DNA of 45,353 bases from Chitinophagaceae bacterium (GTDB lineage: Bacteria > Bacteroidota > Bacteroidia > Chitinophagales > Chitinophagaceae), in contig JAEUVK010000001.1 in the NCBI GenBank assembly GCA_016787135.1, positions 1 through 45,353 on the forward strand. The letters run 5' to 3'. Below, piece after piece: positions 7,977-16,638 of this stretch. Position numbers and translations under genes: made by a program. The notes under the pieces are model-generated. The model was given only the letters and a program-made list of their open reading frames with translations, searched no databases and was not told the origin of the DNA. How positions within the stretch are numbered: the first letter of the stretch is position 1; each line of letters opens with the position of its first letter.

Positions 7977-10760
7977 CTATAATTTATTGAGATCCCCATT
8001 CAACCGGTAAACCCCGTTTTTAACTGTAGTGATATTTTTTATCTTGCCATTATAACGCAGCTGCAATGATTGTCCTGCTTTGGAAAACACTTTCAGTTCT
8101 TTCAGCTTTCCGTCATTCCATTTTATATCGAGTACAAAACCACCCCGTGCACAGATACCTTTCACCTCGCCGTTGGCAAATGCAGCAGGCAATGCCGGTA
8201 ACACATCAACAAACCGGGTATGGCTTTGCACCAGCATCTCGCCGATACCGGCAGCGCCGCCAAAATTGCCGTCAATCTGGAAAGGCGGATGCGCATCAAA
8301 CAGGTTCGGGTAACTTCCCGCACCACCCTTGACAGGGCTCAGCAACATTGTGATCATGTGAAATGCATGTTCTGCATCTTTAAACCTCGCCCAGCAGTTG
8401 ATCTTCCAGCCAAGGCTCCAGCCCGTAGCTGCATCGCCACGATACAATAAAGACTGTTTGGCTGCATTCATTAACTGCGGGGCATCATCATAATTGATCT
8501 CGCTGCCGGGATACATGCCCCATAGATGAGAAATATGACGATGCTTATTGGTAGTATCATCCTTATCCTGCATCCATTCCTGCAACTGTCCATAGCGGCC
8601 GATTGTATTTGGCGCAATATGTCCTGCCTTTTGGGCCAGTGTCATCGCTAATGCAGCATCGGTATTAAGCGCCTTACTTGCTGCCACTACATTTCTGAAC
8701 AGTGTTCGTATGATCTGGTGATCCATGGTGGGGCCAGCTACTAGCCCTCCCTGCTCCGGTGAATTGGACGGCGTACTGATCAGGTAACCGGTAACCGGAT
8801 CTTTGACCAGGAATGAATTGAAGAACAAGGCAGCCTCTTTCATAATCGGGTACGCCTTTTCCCGCAGGAATTTTTTGTCCTGTGTAAACAGGTAATGTTC
8901 CCACAAATGCTGGCACAACCAGGCGCCGCCTGTCACCCATATACCATGATTGGCCGCATTGATAGGCGCCGTTCCTCTCCACAGGTCGGTATTATGATGT
9001 AATACCCAGCCGGGAGCATTGTAATGATCTTTTGCCGTTTGCTTACCCGTCACTAATAATTCCTCTATCATTTTAAACAGCGGCTCATGCATCGGTGATA
9101 AGTTCAGCAGCTCTGCAGGCCAGTAATTCATTTCGGCATTGATGTTCGTCGTGTATTTGCTTCCCCATGGCGGATTGGCCAGGTCATTCCAGATGCCCTG
9201 CAAATTGGCTGGCCTTGTACCCGGCCTAGAGGAAGAGATCAGTAAATAACGGCCGTATTGCAAATACAAAGCAGCAAAAGAAGGGTCATTACCTTTGACA
9301 AAATCATTCAAACGCTCCTCCGTTGGAGCAAACGATCTTTTTCCATCGCCCAATGTAATGGAAAAAATATTGAACCACTTCCGGTACTCGCTGATGTGTG
9401 CTGCTTTGACCTGCTGATAACTTTTCCCATTCAATGATTGTAATGCACTGAGGCAGGGCTTCGCAGGATCAGCAGAAACATCGCTGTAGTTTTTGTAGTT
9501 GGTACCGGCGGTAACATATATGGTTGCCTCGTCAGCATTCGTAACCACCAGCATTCCGTTATCAATCAGTAAAGAGCCGCCTTTGGTAATGATCTGCAGA
9601 TGACTTTTGCCCTGCAATATGCCGGTGCGAACTTTCAGGGAAAGCATCACCGTGTTATTATTCAACTTTGTGACGGTATAATTTCTGTGAGGACTTTTCA
9701 GTGTCGCCCTGAAACTGATACCTGATCTTTTGCTGGCAGCGAGGTGTACGATCAATGCCTGGCCAGGGGCAGAGACAAAATATTCTCTCCTGTAGTCAAC
9801 ACCATTCAATGAATACGAAGTGGCGGCAACGGCATTGGCGATATCCAGTTCCCTGCGGTAATTTGTAAACCCTGCTGTATGATCAAATTCCAGGTTCAGA
9901 TCACCGAATGGCTGGTAGCTGGCCTGGTAAGTCCCCACCGGGGGAGGATTATCATTTACCACAAAATATTTCCACTGGCCGTTCAAAGAAATCTTTTCCT
10001 TTTCATTATTGACTGGATACACACCAATATGGTTGACCGTGTCCTTGTAACCATACATACCACCTTTATCTGAAAAGTTAAGTACGAGGATGGCAATGGT
10101 GTTTTTGCCTTTGTGCAGGATATTCTTTGCAACAGTGTATTTTCTCCCTTCTGTGTTTTGCTGACTACCGGCGAACACACCATTTACAAAAGTATAATCA
10201 TGATCCCGGATACGGTTAAAATCAAAAACCATGTCTTTTGCTTCCCAGTCATCCGGCAATACAAAACTGGTGCGCAGCCATACGGCGCCATCCAATCCTT
10301 CAAAACCGACAGTCTCCCAGCCTTCCCAGCTTGGCACAGTCATCGTTTTCCATTGACTGTCATCAAAATTTTCGGCGACATACTTTTTATCAGCTGTTAC
10401 GTCATGTATCCACTTATCCTTTTCCACTTCAAAACTTTTCAGTCCCATGAATTCTTTTTCTGCCAGCGCTTCTGCCTCTTTTTGTCGTCCGGCAAACAAC
10501 AATTGTCTGATCGTGTCCAGGTATTTAAATGCGCCAGGCCGGCTATATTTCCTCGGTTCTCCTGTCCACAAGGTTTCTTCGTTAAACTGTATACGGTCAT
10601 TTGCCACCCCACCAAACACCATTGCACCGATGCGGCCATTCCCGATAGGTAATGCTTCTGTCCATTTCACAGCAGGCTGGGGATACCAGAGTTGCATATC
10701 CTGGTTTTGCGCACCCGCTGTACAACTATATATTGTTAAAAGAAGAAAAATCCGTTTCAT
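7977..10760 (-). CDS. GH95 alpha-L-fucosidase / alpha-L-galactosidase family protein with inserted domain
   Basis: 927 aa from ATG 10760, the start that directly precedes a signal peptide (MKRIFLLLTIYSCTAGAQ). The family N-terminal motif EALPIGNGRIGAMVFGG is present. Catalytic-region motifs are NINAEMNYW (Asn539 and Asn541), SPEQGG (Glu669, general acid) and QIDGNFGG (Asp830), which match the residues defined in bifidobacterial AfcA. It hydrolyses terminal alpha-L-fucosyl or alpha-L-galactosyl residues; which of the two cannot be told. Between EFMG (about 105) and YQPFGDLNLEF (about 282) lies an extra segment of roughly 160 residues that resembles a galactose-binding jelly roll, where the family usually has a short linker. 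The gene follows the GH67-N-like gene by 7 bp. Confidence 0.9.
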   Translation of the reverse strand: MKRIFLLLTIYSCTAGAQNQDMQLWYPQPAVKWTEALPIGNGRIGAMVFGGVANDRIQFNEETLWTGEPRKYSRPGAFKYLDTIRQLLFAGRQKEAEALAEKEFMGLKSFEVEKDKWIHDVTADKKYVAENFDDSQWKTMTVPSWEGWETVGFEGLDGAVWLRTSFVLPDDWEAKDMVFDFNRIRDHDYTFVNGVFAGSQQNTEGRKYTVAKNILHKGKNTIAILVLNFSDKGGMYGYKDTVNHIGVYPVNNEKEKISLNGQWKYFVVNDNPPPVGTYQASYQPFGDLNLEFDHTAGFTNYRRELDIANAVAATSYSLNGVDYRREYFVSAPGQALIVHLAASKRSGISFRATLKSPHRNYTVTKLNNNTVMLSLKVRTGILQGKSHLQIITKGGSLLIDNGMLVVTNADEATIYVTAGTNYKNYSDVSADPAKPCLSALQSLNGKSYQQVKAAHISEYRKWFNIFSITLGDGKRSFAPTEERLNDFVKGNDPSFAALYLQYGRYLLISSSRPGTRPANLQGIWNDLANPPWGSKYTTNINAEMNYWPAELLNLSPMHEPLFKMIEELLVTGKQTAKDHYNAPGWVLHHNTDLWRGTAPINAANHGIWVTGGAWLCQHLWEHYLFTQDKKFLREKAYPIMKEAALFFNSFLVKDPVTGYLISTPSNSPEQGGLVAGPTMDHQIIRTLFRNVVAASKALNTDAALAMTLAQKAGHIAPNTIGRYGQLQEWMQDKDDTTNKHRHISHLWGMYPGSEINYDDAPQLMNAAKQSLLYRGDAATGWSLGWKINCWARFKDAEHAFHMITMLLSPVKGGAGSYPNLFDAHPPFQIDGNFGGAAGIGEMLVQSHTRFVDVLPALPAAFANGEVKGICARGGFVLDIKWNDGKLKELKVFSKAGQSLQLRYNGKIKNITTVKNGVYRLNGDLNKL

Positions 10761-10767
10761 AATATAC

Positions 10768-13533
10768 TTATTCAAATAACCAGTCAATTTCTTTTTTTAT
10801 ACCGCTTTCCGTCAATCCCGCATCATACAATGGGATTAATTGCTCTTCATCCACAAAACCCAGCACCAGACAAGCCCCTTTACCAAGTTTAAGTGTATTA
10901 TTTCCCTTAGGAAAACTATAGCTGTGTACATTTATCGCCGGCATTCTGTCGATCACCATGGCATTGGCGATCTTTGTTTCTGCCTGCCCGTAATCATTGG
11001 CGCTGGCATTGGTCTCCAGTTCAGGGGAACCAAGAAAGACGGTATCCTTTGTAAACGCCCCGTTTATAGTTTTAAAATAGCCGACCAGTACCTTCACCGG
11101 TTTCTCACTGGAGAAACGGATCTCCGTACCATTCTTTATTTGCTCCTGAAAAGATAATTTCAATCCCCTCAATCCCTTTAATTCGCCTGCAAATGTGCTG
11201 ATCACGGAACCGGTATCTGTAAATACCCGGGCCAGGCTATCTACCAGGTAATAACGGGCATCTCCCTGTACATTAACCATTGCATTGTTTAAAACAACAG
11301 GCAGAACCTTTGCTTTCCCGGAAGCACTTTTCAATGAATCCACTTTTGCTTTAAAATGCCGCAACTCCTCCTGGAATGGCCGGAGCACCTCCCGCCATGT
11401 CTTAAATGTGCCATCCACACCCCGCAATGGAATTTTTCGTTGCTGTGTCTGCATACTGTTGGCATACAAATAACTTTCTCTTGTCAGTTGCACCAACTGG
11501 CGATAGCTGATAATACTCTGCTCCAGCAAAGGCAATGCTGCTTCAAGATCACTTATATCACCGGAATATTTATAGCGCAGCACATCCAAAGCAGCTTCTG
11601 CCTTCTGTGCATAATGGTAAGCCAGTTGCTTGTAGCAATACATATCATTTTTCAGGCGTTCAAACTCTTCTTTACCTTTTGTTACCGAAGCGGCAACGGA
11701 TTCGATGGATGCCACGGCATGATCACCATGTTCTTTTACTTCTTCAATGACCTGTACAGGAGTTTCGCCAATATGTGGTTCTCCCTTCCACTCCTTCTCT
11801 GCAAATTGAATAAGCATTTCCCCCTCCGGGCTTTCACTTTCATATAATAAGGTAAACAGCCCGTAACGATAAGGATTGATCAGTTGGGTCATCAGCATGC
11901 CTAACGTCATTGTCTGCCGGTTGCCATCCGTGATACCAAAACGGCGTAATAGTTTTGGAGCTATCTCTCCGCTTTCTTCATACGCTTCCAGTATCTTCTT
12001 GCCGTCTTCAACACTGCATCCGTACTTTTCAGACAATAACCGGCTCCAGTAACTGATCTCTTCGCTCCTGTCACGCTTCGCCTTCCAGGCATAACGGCTC
12101 CATGCTTTGTACCAGATCCAGTCCCTTTCTATCTGCAATAACCGTTTCCCCTTTACACTATCGGCGCTGTAGGGCCAGTCCCAGTAAGAAGCCTGCGGAT
12201 ACAAATGCAACCCGTTTCCTCCCATTACTTCGTGCATACCGATAACTGACTGCTGAATGAAGTCTGGTGAACCATACCGGAACGGTTCGAGATTGGCGAG
12301 TATGTGCACATTCTCGATCTGTACACTGCCCAGCTTACTCAACGTCTGATGAAGTTCTGCCCATTTGCCTCTTGGCCGCGGATACGTCAGTGCTTCCCCG
12401 TTGAATTTTGCCTCGGTATATAAGTTCTTATACAATGGCAGCGCCGCTCTCATAACAGAAGGTGCATCGGTATCATGTGCCCGCAATACAATGGGTGGCT
12501 CCTCCTTTTTCCCCAGTAATTTCAATCCATCCTGCACACCAGGGATGATCGTCTTTGTGAACCATTCGATATCATCATTACCCGTACCTTCCATGGCTTC
12601 GCCGAGACAAACCATTAACCCTACATTCGGATACTTTTGTACAAAAGCTGCAATGGACTTCCTGGTATAGTCAGCGATTACCGGAATGATAGGCCTTTCT
12701 CTTTCCTGCGTTTTGATCTTATGATATTCTGCAAAAGGCTTTGACACGATGATATTATAAAACATCTGTATCACCCATATACCTCTTTTATCCGCCTCAG
12801 TAGTGATAAAACGGAACATCTCTTCATTTTTTCTGAATGTCGCATCATCTACTTCGACGGCATAAGGATAGTCTTTCAGTTTTACCAATGAAGCAAATGG
12901 GTGACCATTCCACAGGTACAATGAGTTCATGCGGTTTTCCAACAGCGAGTCGAGCACCTGTATCCATAATTTTTTATCATAGAACCAGGGAAATGTCTGT
13001 GGTGTGTAGGGATATTCATACACGTTTCGTCCGGGCAGGTAATAAGGCTTTTGCAAACCGATGCAGGCGCCCCGTAATACCATTTCCGGCTGGTCATTAA
13101 TAGCAATAGCGGAAGGAAGCGCACCTGTTTCTTTTATTTGACCTGCCAGCTCAAGACAACCATATAAAACCCCGGATGGGTCTGCACCTCCGATATAAAT
13201 ACTATTTCCCGGGAGTGAAGCAATAATATAGCCTTCTTTTCCAGGAGTATGGTCCCGCATTTCTTTACCAAACAACTCACTCTTCAGTTCGCCTATTATT
13301 ATACTTTTTTGTTTGTTGCCGGTACTTTTTTTGTTTGTAATTATGATCCTGTAACCTGCCTTTTGAAGGATACCTGAAAGCTTTGCTATTCCATACTTTA
13401 TCCTGGGGGAAGCATAGGATTGTTGTACGATCGTCACCGTTTCTTTTACCTGGCTGAAAGAGCATGAACAGGCGAAAAGAACTACAAACGTGATAATTAT
13501 TTTTCTGTATGCACAATAATCCATGCAGATCAT
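10768..13533 (-). CDS. exported GH67-N-like putative glycosidase of unclear family
   Basis: The frame is open from a TTG at 13539; ATG 13533 or 13524 is more likely. A signal peptide follows (IIITFVVLFACSCSFSQ), possibly with a lipobox cysteine. Numbered from the TTG, residues 35-150 look like the alpha/beta domain that precedes the barrel in GH67 and GH20 enzymes (IGELKS, GYIIASLPGNSIYIGGADPS). Residues 155-480 look like a TIM barrel, with a conspicuous acidic motif LGEAMEG (Glu314, Glu317). Residues 610-740 are helical, and 790-920 a beta-rich domain. I cannot place it in a characterised family; alpha-glucuronidase-like is the nearest description. First gene of the glycosidase unit, just after a terminator. 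Confidence 0.65.
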   Translation of the reverse strand: MICMDYCAYRKIIITFVVLFACSCSFSQVKETVTIVQQSYASPRIKYGIAKLSGILQKAGYRIIITNKKSTGNKQKSIIIGELKSELFGKEMRDHTPGKEGYIIASLPGNSIYIGGADPSGVLYGCLELAGQIKETGALPSAIAINDQPEMVLRGACIGLQKPYYLPGRNVYEYPYTPQTFPWFYDKKLWIQVLDSLLENRMNSLYLWNGHPFASLVKLKDYPYAVEVDDATFRKNEEMFRFITTEADKRGIWVIQMFYNIIVSKPFAEYHKIKTQERERPIIPVIADYTRKSIAAFVQKYPNVGLMVCLGEAMEGTGNDDIEWFTKTIIPGVQDGLKLLGKKEEPPIVLRAHDTDAPSVMRAALPLYKNLYTEAKFNGEALTYPRPRGKWAELHQTLSKLGSVQIENVHILANLEPFRYGSPDFIQQSVIGMHEVMGGNGLHLYPQASYWDWPYSADSVKGKRLLQIERDWIWYKAWSRYAWKAKRDRSEEISYWSRLLSEKYGCSVEDGKKILEAYEESGEIAPKLLRRFGITDGNRQTMTLGMLMTQLINPYRYGLFTLLYESESPEGEMLIQFAEKEWKGEPHIGETPVQVIEEVKEHGDHAVASIESVAASVTKGKEEFERLKNDMYCYKQLAYHYAQKAEAALDVLRYKYSGDISDLEAALPLLEQSIISYRQLVQLTRESYLYANSMQTQQRKIPLRGVDGTFKTWREVLRPFQEELRHFKAKVDSLKSASGKAKVLPVVLNNAMVNVQGDARYYLVDSLARVFTDTGSVISTFAGELKGLRGLKLSFQEQIKNGTEIRFSSEKPVKVLVGYFKTINGAFTKDTVFLGSPELETNASANDYGQAETKIANAMVIDRMPAINVHSYSFPKGNNTLKLGKGACLVLGFVDEEQLIPLYDAGLTESGIKKEIDWLFE

Positions 13534-13545
13534 TTTCAATAAACT

Positions 13546-13575
13546 TAAAAAAAGGGGAACGGAGAACCGTTCCCC
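13546..13575 (-). terminator. Rho-independent terminator after the seven-gene unit
   Basis: A perfect 9-bp stem (GGGGAACGG at 13554-13562, CCGTTCCCC at 13567-13575) with a 4-nt loop is followed on the minus strand by seven T residues (13553-13547). It lies 57 bp after the Gfo/Idh/MocA gene and only about 14 bp before the start of the next minus-strand gene. Any transcript of that gene that starts upstream must pass it, so it may also act as an attenuator. Confidence 0.85.
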
Positions 13576-13590
13576 GGAGATTGCCTAAAT

Positions 13591-13614
13591 GTTTCCGGAA
13601 TGCTTAGCGGAAAC
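13591..13614 (-). other. second hairpin upstream of the terminator
   Basis: GTTTCCG (13591-13597) and CGGAAAC (13608-13614) form a perfect 7-bp stem with a 10-nt loop, 15 bp before the terminator stem on the minus strand. It has no T-run. It may help protect the 3' end of the upstream message or take part in alternative folding. Confidence 0.4.
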
Positions 13615-13632
13615 TGCTATATGAAAAAAAGA

Positions 13633-14697
13633 TCAAAGATCATCTAACCTGGTGCCGCCGGTTTCACTTGACCTGTATGCAGCCTCTACACACGCCATCG
13701 TGTGAATACAATCTTCCGCTGAATTATCCGGCGTCGTAATCCTGCCTTCGGCTGCCATCATTACCTGCGCCATACTACCTATGAAAGCATGTGGGAACCA
13801 GCTTCCTTCGATCGTCATTTGCCGCCATTTTGGCTCCTTCCCTTCTTCTAATAATACATATTCAAAACCATCAGCTGCCCCCCGGGGATAATCTATCAAC
13901 GCCCCGAAGTCTATCTTAACAGCCCCTTTGCTTCCCTCAATTTTTATATAAGAATGCTGCTTGGGCGTTCCGTAATTATGACAATGATTGGTCAGAATAT
14001 TAGCCCTGATCATCTCACCATAATCCATGATGATATTACTGCGTACCGACGCCAATCGCAACATGGACGGATGTTTGGTGGTCTTGGCATAAACTGAACG
14101 GGGATTTCCCAGCAGGTTTCTTACCAGGTCTATATAGTGAATACTGTGGTATAATATTTCTACTCTTGGTGAAGTAAATAAGAAATCCCACAGGTGCCAG
14201 GGGGTATATACATTGACATTGACCTCTATATCATTCAGCTCGCCAAGAAGGCCTTTATTAATAAGATCTTTTACTGCCAGTATATAAGGTGCATACCGCA
14301 ACTGGAAATTAATGGCCGCATTCATTTTCTTTGCCCGTACCAGCTCCAGTATCTTTTTTGCCTCGTCATAATTTTCTCCCATCGGCTTCTGTAGTAAGAC
14401 AGAGCTTGCCGGAGGTAACTTTTCCAGAACGGAGATCACTTCAGCGCCGGGTACCGCCACATCAAATACTGCATCAGGGGAAGTATTCGCCAGCATCTCC
14501 TCCATACTTCTGAACACATGAGGAATATTGAATTTACCCGCAGTATTCCTGGCTTTACTATGATCAATATCAAATATGCCCTGTACATGATATCCGGCAA
14601 TACCATAAGCAGGCAGGTGAGCTGTATTCACAATACCACCCGCCCCGATCATGAAGATGGGCAATTTTCCCGATGTCGATGGTATATTGGCAGGCAT
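13633..14697 (-). CDS. Gfo/Idh/MocA family NAD(P)-dependent oxidoreductase
   Basis: 354 aa, no signal peptide, cytoplasmic. The N-terminal Rossmann fold has GAGGIV at 18-23. The LLQKPMG motif carries the family lysine (Lys104, usually EKP), and YHSIHYIDL supplies the downstream histidine. The C-terminal half is the mixed beta-sheet substrate domain. Members oxidise or reduce hydroxyls of sugars, inositols and sugar acids. It is the last gene of the unit, 28 bp after the RhaT-type transporter and just before a strong terminator. It could supply the oxidation step that makes a lactone for the neighbouring amidohydrolase; that is inference from context. Confidence 0.85.
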   Translation of the reverse strand: MPANIPSTSGKLPIFMIGAGGIVNTAHLPAYGIAGYHVQGIFDIDHSKARNTAGKFNIPHVFRSMEEMLANTSPDAVFDVAVPGAEVISVLEKLPPASSVLLQKPMGENYDEAKKILELVRAKKMNAAINFQLRYAPYILAVKDLINKGLLGELNDIEVNVNVYTPWHLWDFLFTSPRVEILYHSIHYIDLVRNLLGNPRSVYAKTTKHPSMLRLASVRSNIIMDYGEMIRANILTNHCHNYGTPKQHSYIKIEGSKGAVKIDFGALIDYPRGAADGFEYVLLEEGKEPKWRQMTIEGSWFPHAFIGSMAQVMMAAEGRITTPDNSAEDCIHTMACVEAAYRSSETGGTRLDDL

Positions 14698-14725
14698 ATC
14701 TGTTTATAATATCCGAATTAAATGT

Positions 14726-15757
14726 TTAGCTTTCTCCAAGTTTATTTCCATAGGTCAGTAATAAGATAGCAGTCAGCAATACAATAAAAGCCAGTGCCAA
14801 CAGCGCTTTTGTTTTCGTACTGCAGTCCTTCCATTCCTTCAATATCACACCAACCAGCGAACTCAGCAGCACCAGCATGATCATATGTATGGCCCAGCTG
14901 GTGAACTTATAGTTACCCATCCGGACATGTCCAAGACCATAGAAAAAGAATTGACCGTACCAAAGGATACCTGTGAATGCAGCCATCAGGTAATTGATCC
15001 CAAGTCCATGTGTTTTAGACGTGTATTGGTGGAAAGTCTTTTGCCTTCCATGCAAATAAATACAATAGATCAGCGTGGTGATGAATGCACCTGAATTAGA
15101 AAATATATATACTACATTTCCCTGGAAATTGCCGGCACCATACTTCACAGCTACATCAGCAATAGGTTGACCCTGGTCCAGGGAAAATCCATATAACGCC
15201 GATAAAATTCCTGCCAGTAAACAAAGAGGCAATCCTTTTGCCAGCGAAAAACCTGATGTACTGTTTTGCCGGGACTCAATATCTCTTTCTTTATACCTGC
15301 CGGCGATACCACACAATGCAATACCTGCGGCCCCCATCGAAACACCGCTTATCAAATAAGCAGCCCCGCTACTCTTCAATACATCACCAAGTGTGCCATG
15401 AACCAATGGCGGCAATAAAGTACCAAGCACACAACTGATACCCACCGCTATTGCATAGGTCAGCGAAAAACCCACATAGCGGATAGCCATACCAAATGCA
15501 GTGCCTCCGACTCCATAAGCCATACCCAATAAAAAAGATCGTTGCATCGCCGACGCCGGCGCTTCTTTCAATACATCAGCCAATTGCGGGATCGTAAAAT
15601 ACGCAACGATCAACGGTAAAGCCAGCCAGCATACAAATGCCTGGGCCAGCCAGTAGGTATGCCAGCTCCAGCCTCTTACTCTTTTCTGAGGGGTATAGCA
15701 TAAGGCAGCACCGGATGCGCCTGCAGCATGATATAAGACACCGTTGATTACTTCCAT
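14726..15757 (-). CDS. rhaT: RhaT-type L-rhamnose:H+ symporter
   Basis: 343 aa, practically the length of E. coli RhaT (344). The sequence holds about ten hydrophobic segments typical of the drug/metabolite transporter superfamily, with the RhaT-like stretches GMAYGVGGTAFGMAIRYVG and SLTYAIAVGISCVLGTLLPP. The C-terminal half has WYGQFFFYGLGHVRMG and a last segment before the charged tail. It is an inner-membrane permease expected to import L-rhamnose or a similar 6-deoxyhexose with protons. Its place 9 bp after the lactonase-like gene and the nearby secreted GH78 fit this. No rhamnose isomerase, kinase or aldolase gene is in the window, so the next metabolic step must lie elsewhere or follow a non-phosphorylating route. 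Confidence 0.88.
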   Translation of the reverse strand: MEVINGVLYHAAGASGAALCYTPQKRVRGWSWHTYWLAQAFVCWLALPLIVAYFTIPQLADVLKEAPASAMQRSFLLGMAYGVGGTAFGMAIRYVGFSLTYAIAVGISCVLGTLLPPLVHGTLGDVLKSSGAAYLISGVSMGAAGIALCGIAGRYKERDIESRQNSTSGFSLAKGLPLCLLAGILSALYGFSLDQGQPIADVAVKYGAGNFQGNVVYIFSNSGAFITTLIYCIYLHGRQKTFHQYTSKTHGLGINYLMAAFTGILWYGQFFFYGLGHVRMGNYKFTSWAIHMIMLVLLSSLVGVILKEWKDCSTKTKALLALAFIVLLTAILLLTYGNKLGES

Positions 15758-15766
15758 TCCTTTGTG

Positions 15767-16624
15767 TTAGCTGATCGGCAAATTGTAAAAGCGTTGAGCA
15801 TTGTTATAAAAAACCACTTCCCGTTCTTTTTCTGTCAGCAGTTCGTGCAAAATATTTTTATATACCTGCCAGGTGCCGGTATAAGTGTTTGCCAGCATGG
15901 ATACCGGCCAATCACTTCCGCAAAAACAACGGTCGGTCCCAAAATACTGCAGGGCAAATTCGATATAAGGCTTACTATCTTCTTCTTTCCTGTTTTGAAA
16001 ACTTCCCGATGCGGTCCCCAGCCCGGATATCTTTGCATGAAAATTTTTATGCGTTGACGCCTCTTTCATCAGTTCGCCCCATTTTCCAAACCTTTCTTTG
16101 GAAGCTATCGGGGGCTGGCTTAAATGATCAAATACCATCTTCAATCCAGGCACATACTCTGCCACTTTCAATGCTGTTTCGATATGAGCAGGTAATACGG
16201 CCACTATATCAAAAGGTATATTACATACTGCCAGCATCTTCAGGCTTTCGATCACTGCTGGTTGCAACAGCCATTGCGGGTCTTTTTCATCATGTATCTG
16301 ATGACGGACACCCTTAAAATATTTCTCTTTCAAAAATCTGTCTTCCAGTAATTGCCCGGTCGTTGCAGGCTCCGATAAAGGCAGCCATCCGACAACCCCG
16401 CTGATCCAATCCGTTTTGTAAGCGACATCGAGCATCAAACCGGTATCTTCCATGTTTCCGCTGGCCTGTACAAGTACTCCTGTTGTTATTCCGGCTTTTT
16501 TTCTTTCATCGGATATCTGTTCAATTTGCCAGGTATTGTTCAGGATAGAAGTATCATTCTCCAGCCAGGGATATTCGGCCCTTTCCAGGTCCCATACGTG
16601 GACATGCGTGTCAGCAATCATCAT
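15767..16624 (-). CDS. amidohydrolase_2 family, sugar-lactonase-like (COG3618)
   Basis: 285 aa, cytoplasmic. The start is MMIADTHVHVWD with the HxH metal motif (His7, His9). Further family landmarks are GVRHQIHDE, FDHLSQPP and CGSDWPVS near the C-terminus, whose Asp completes the metal site. Relatives include L-fucono- and L-rhamnono-lactonases and 2-pyrone-4,6-dicarboxylate lactonase. The predicted role is to open a lactone of an oxidised deoxy-sugar. Start and stop are close to the neighbours (14 bp after the CoA transferase, 9 bp before rhaT). Exact lactone specificity cannot be read from sequence; a different hydrolytic substrate remains possible. Confidence 0.82.
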   Translation of the reverse strand: MMIADTHVHVWDLERAEYPWLENDTSILNNTWQIEQISDERKKAGITTGVLVQASGNMEDTGLMLDVAYKTDWISGVVGWLPLSEPATTGQLLEDRFLKEKYFKGVRHQIHDEKDPQWLLQPAVIESLKMLAVCNIPFDIVAVLPAHIETALKVAEYVPGLKMVFDHLSQPPIASKERFGKWGELMKEASTHKNFHAKISGLGTASGSFQNRKEEDSKPYIEFALQYFGTDRCFCGSDWPVSMLANTYTGTWQVYKNILHELLTEKEREVVFYNNAQRFYNLPIS

Positions 16625-16638
16625 AAAAAATCAATGGC

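Noticed and set aside
7883..7999. Longer N-terminus of the GH2 protein reading into the repeat
   Set aside because: It would overlap the GH95 stop and place 39 polar, repeat-derived residues before the signal peptide.
10113..10652. 179-codon plus-strand ORF
   Set aside because: It lies entirely antisense to the GH95 gene and its translation has no domain-like features; shadow of the real gene.
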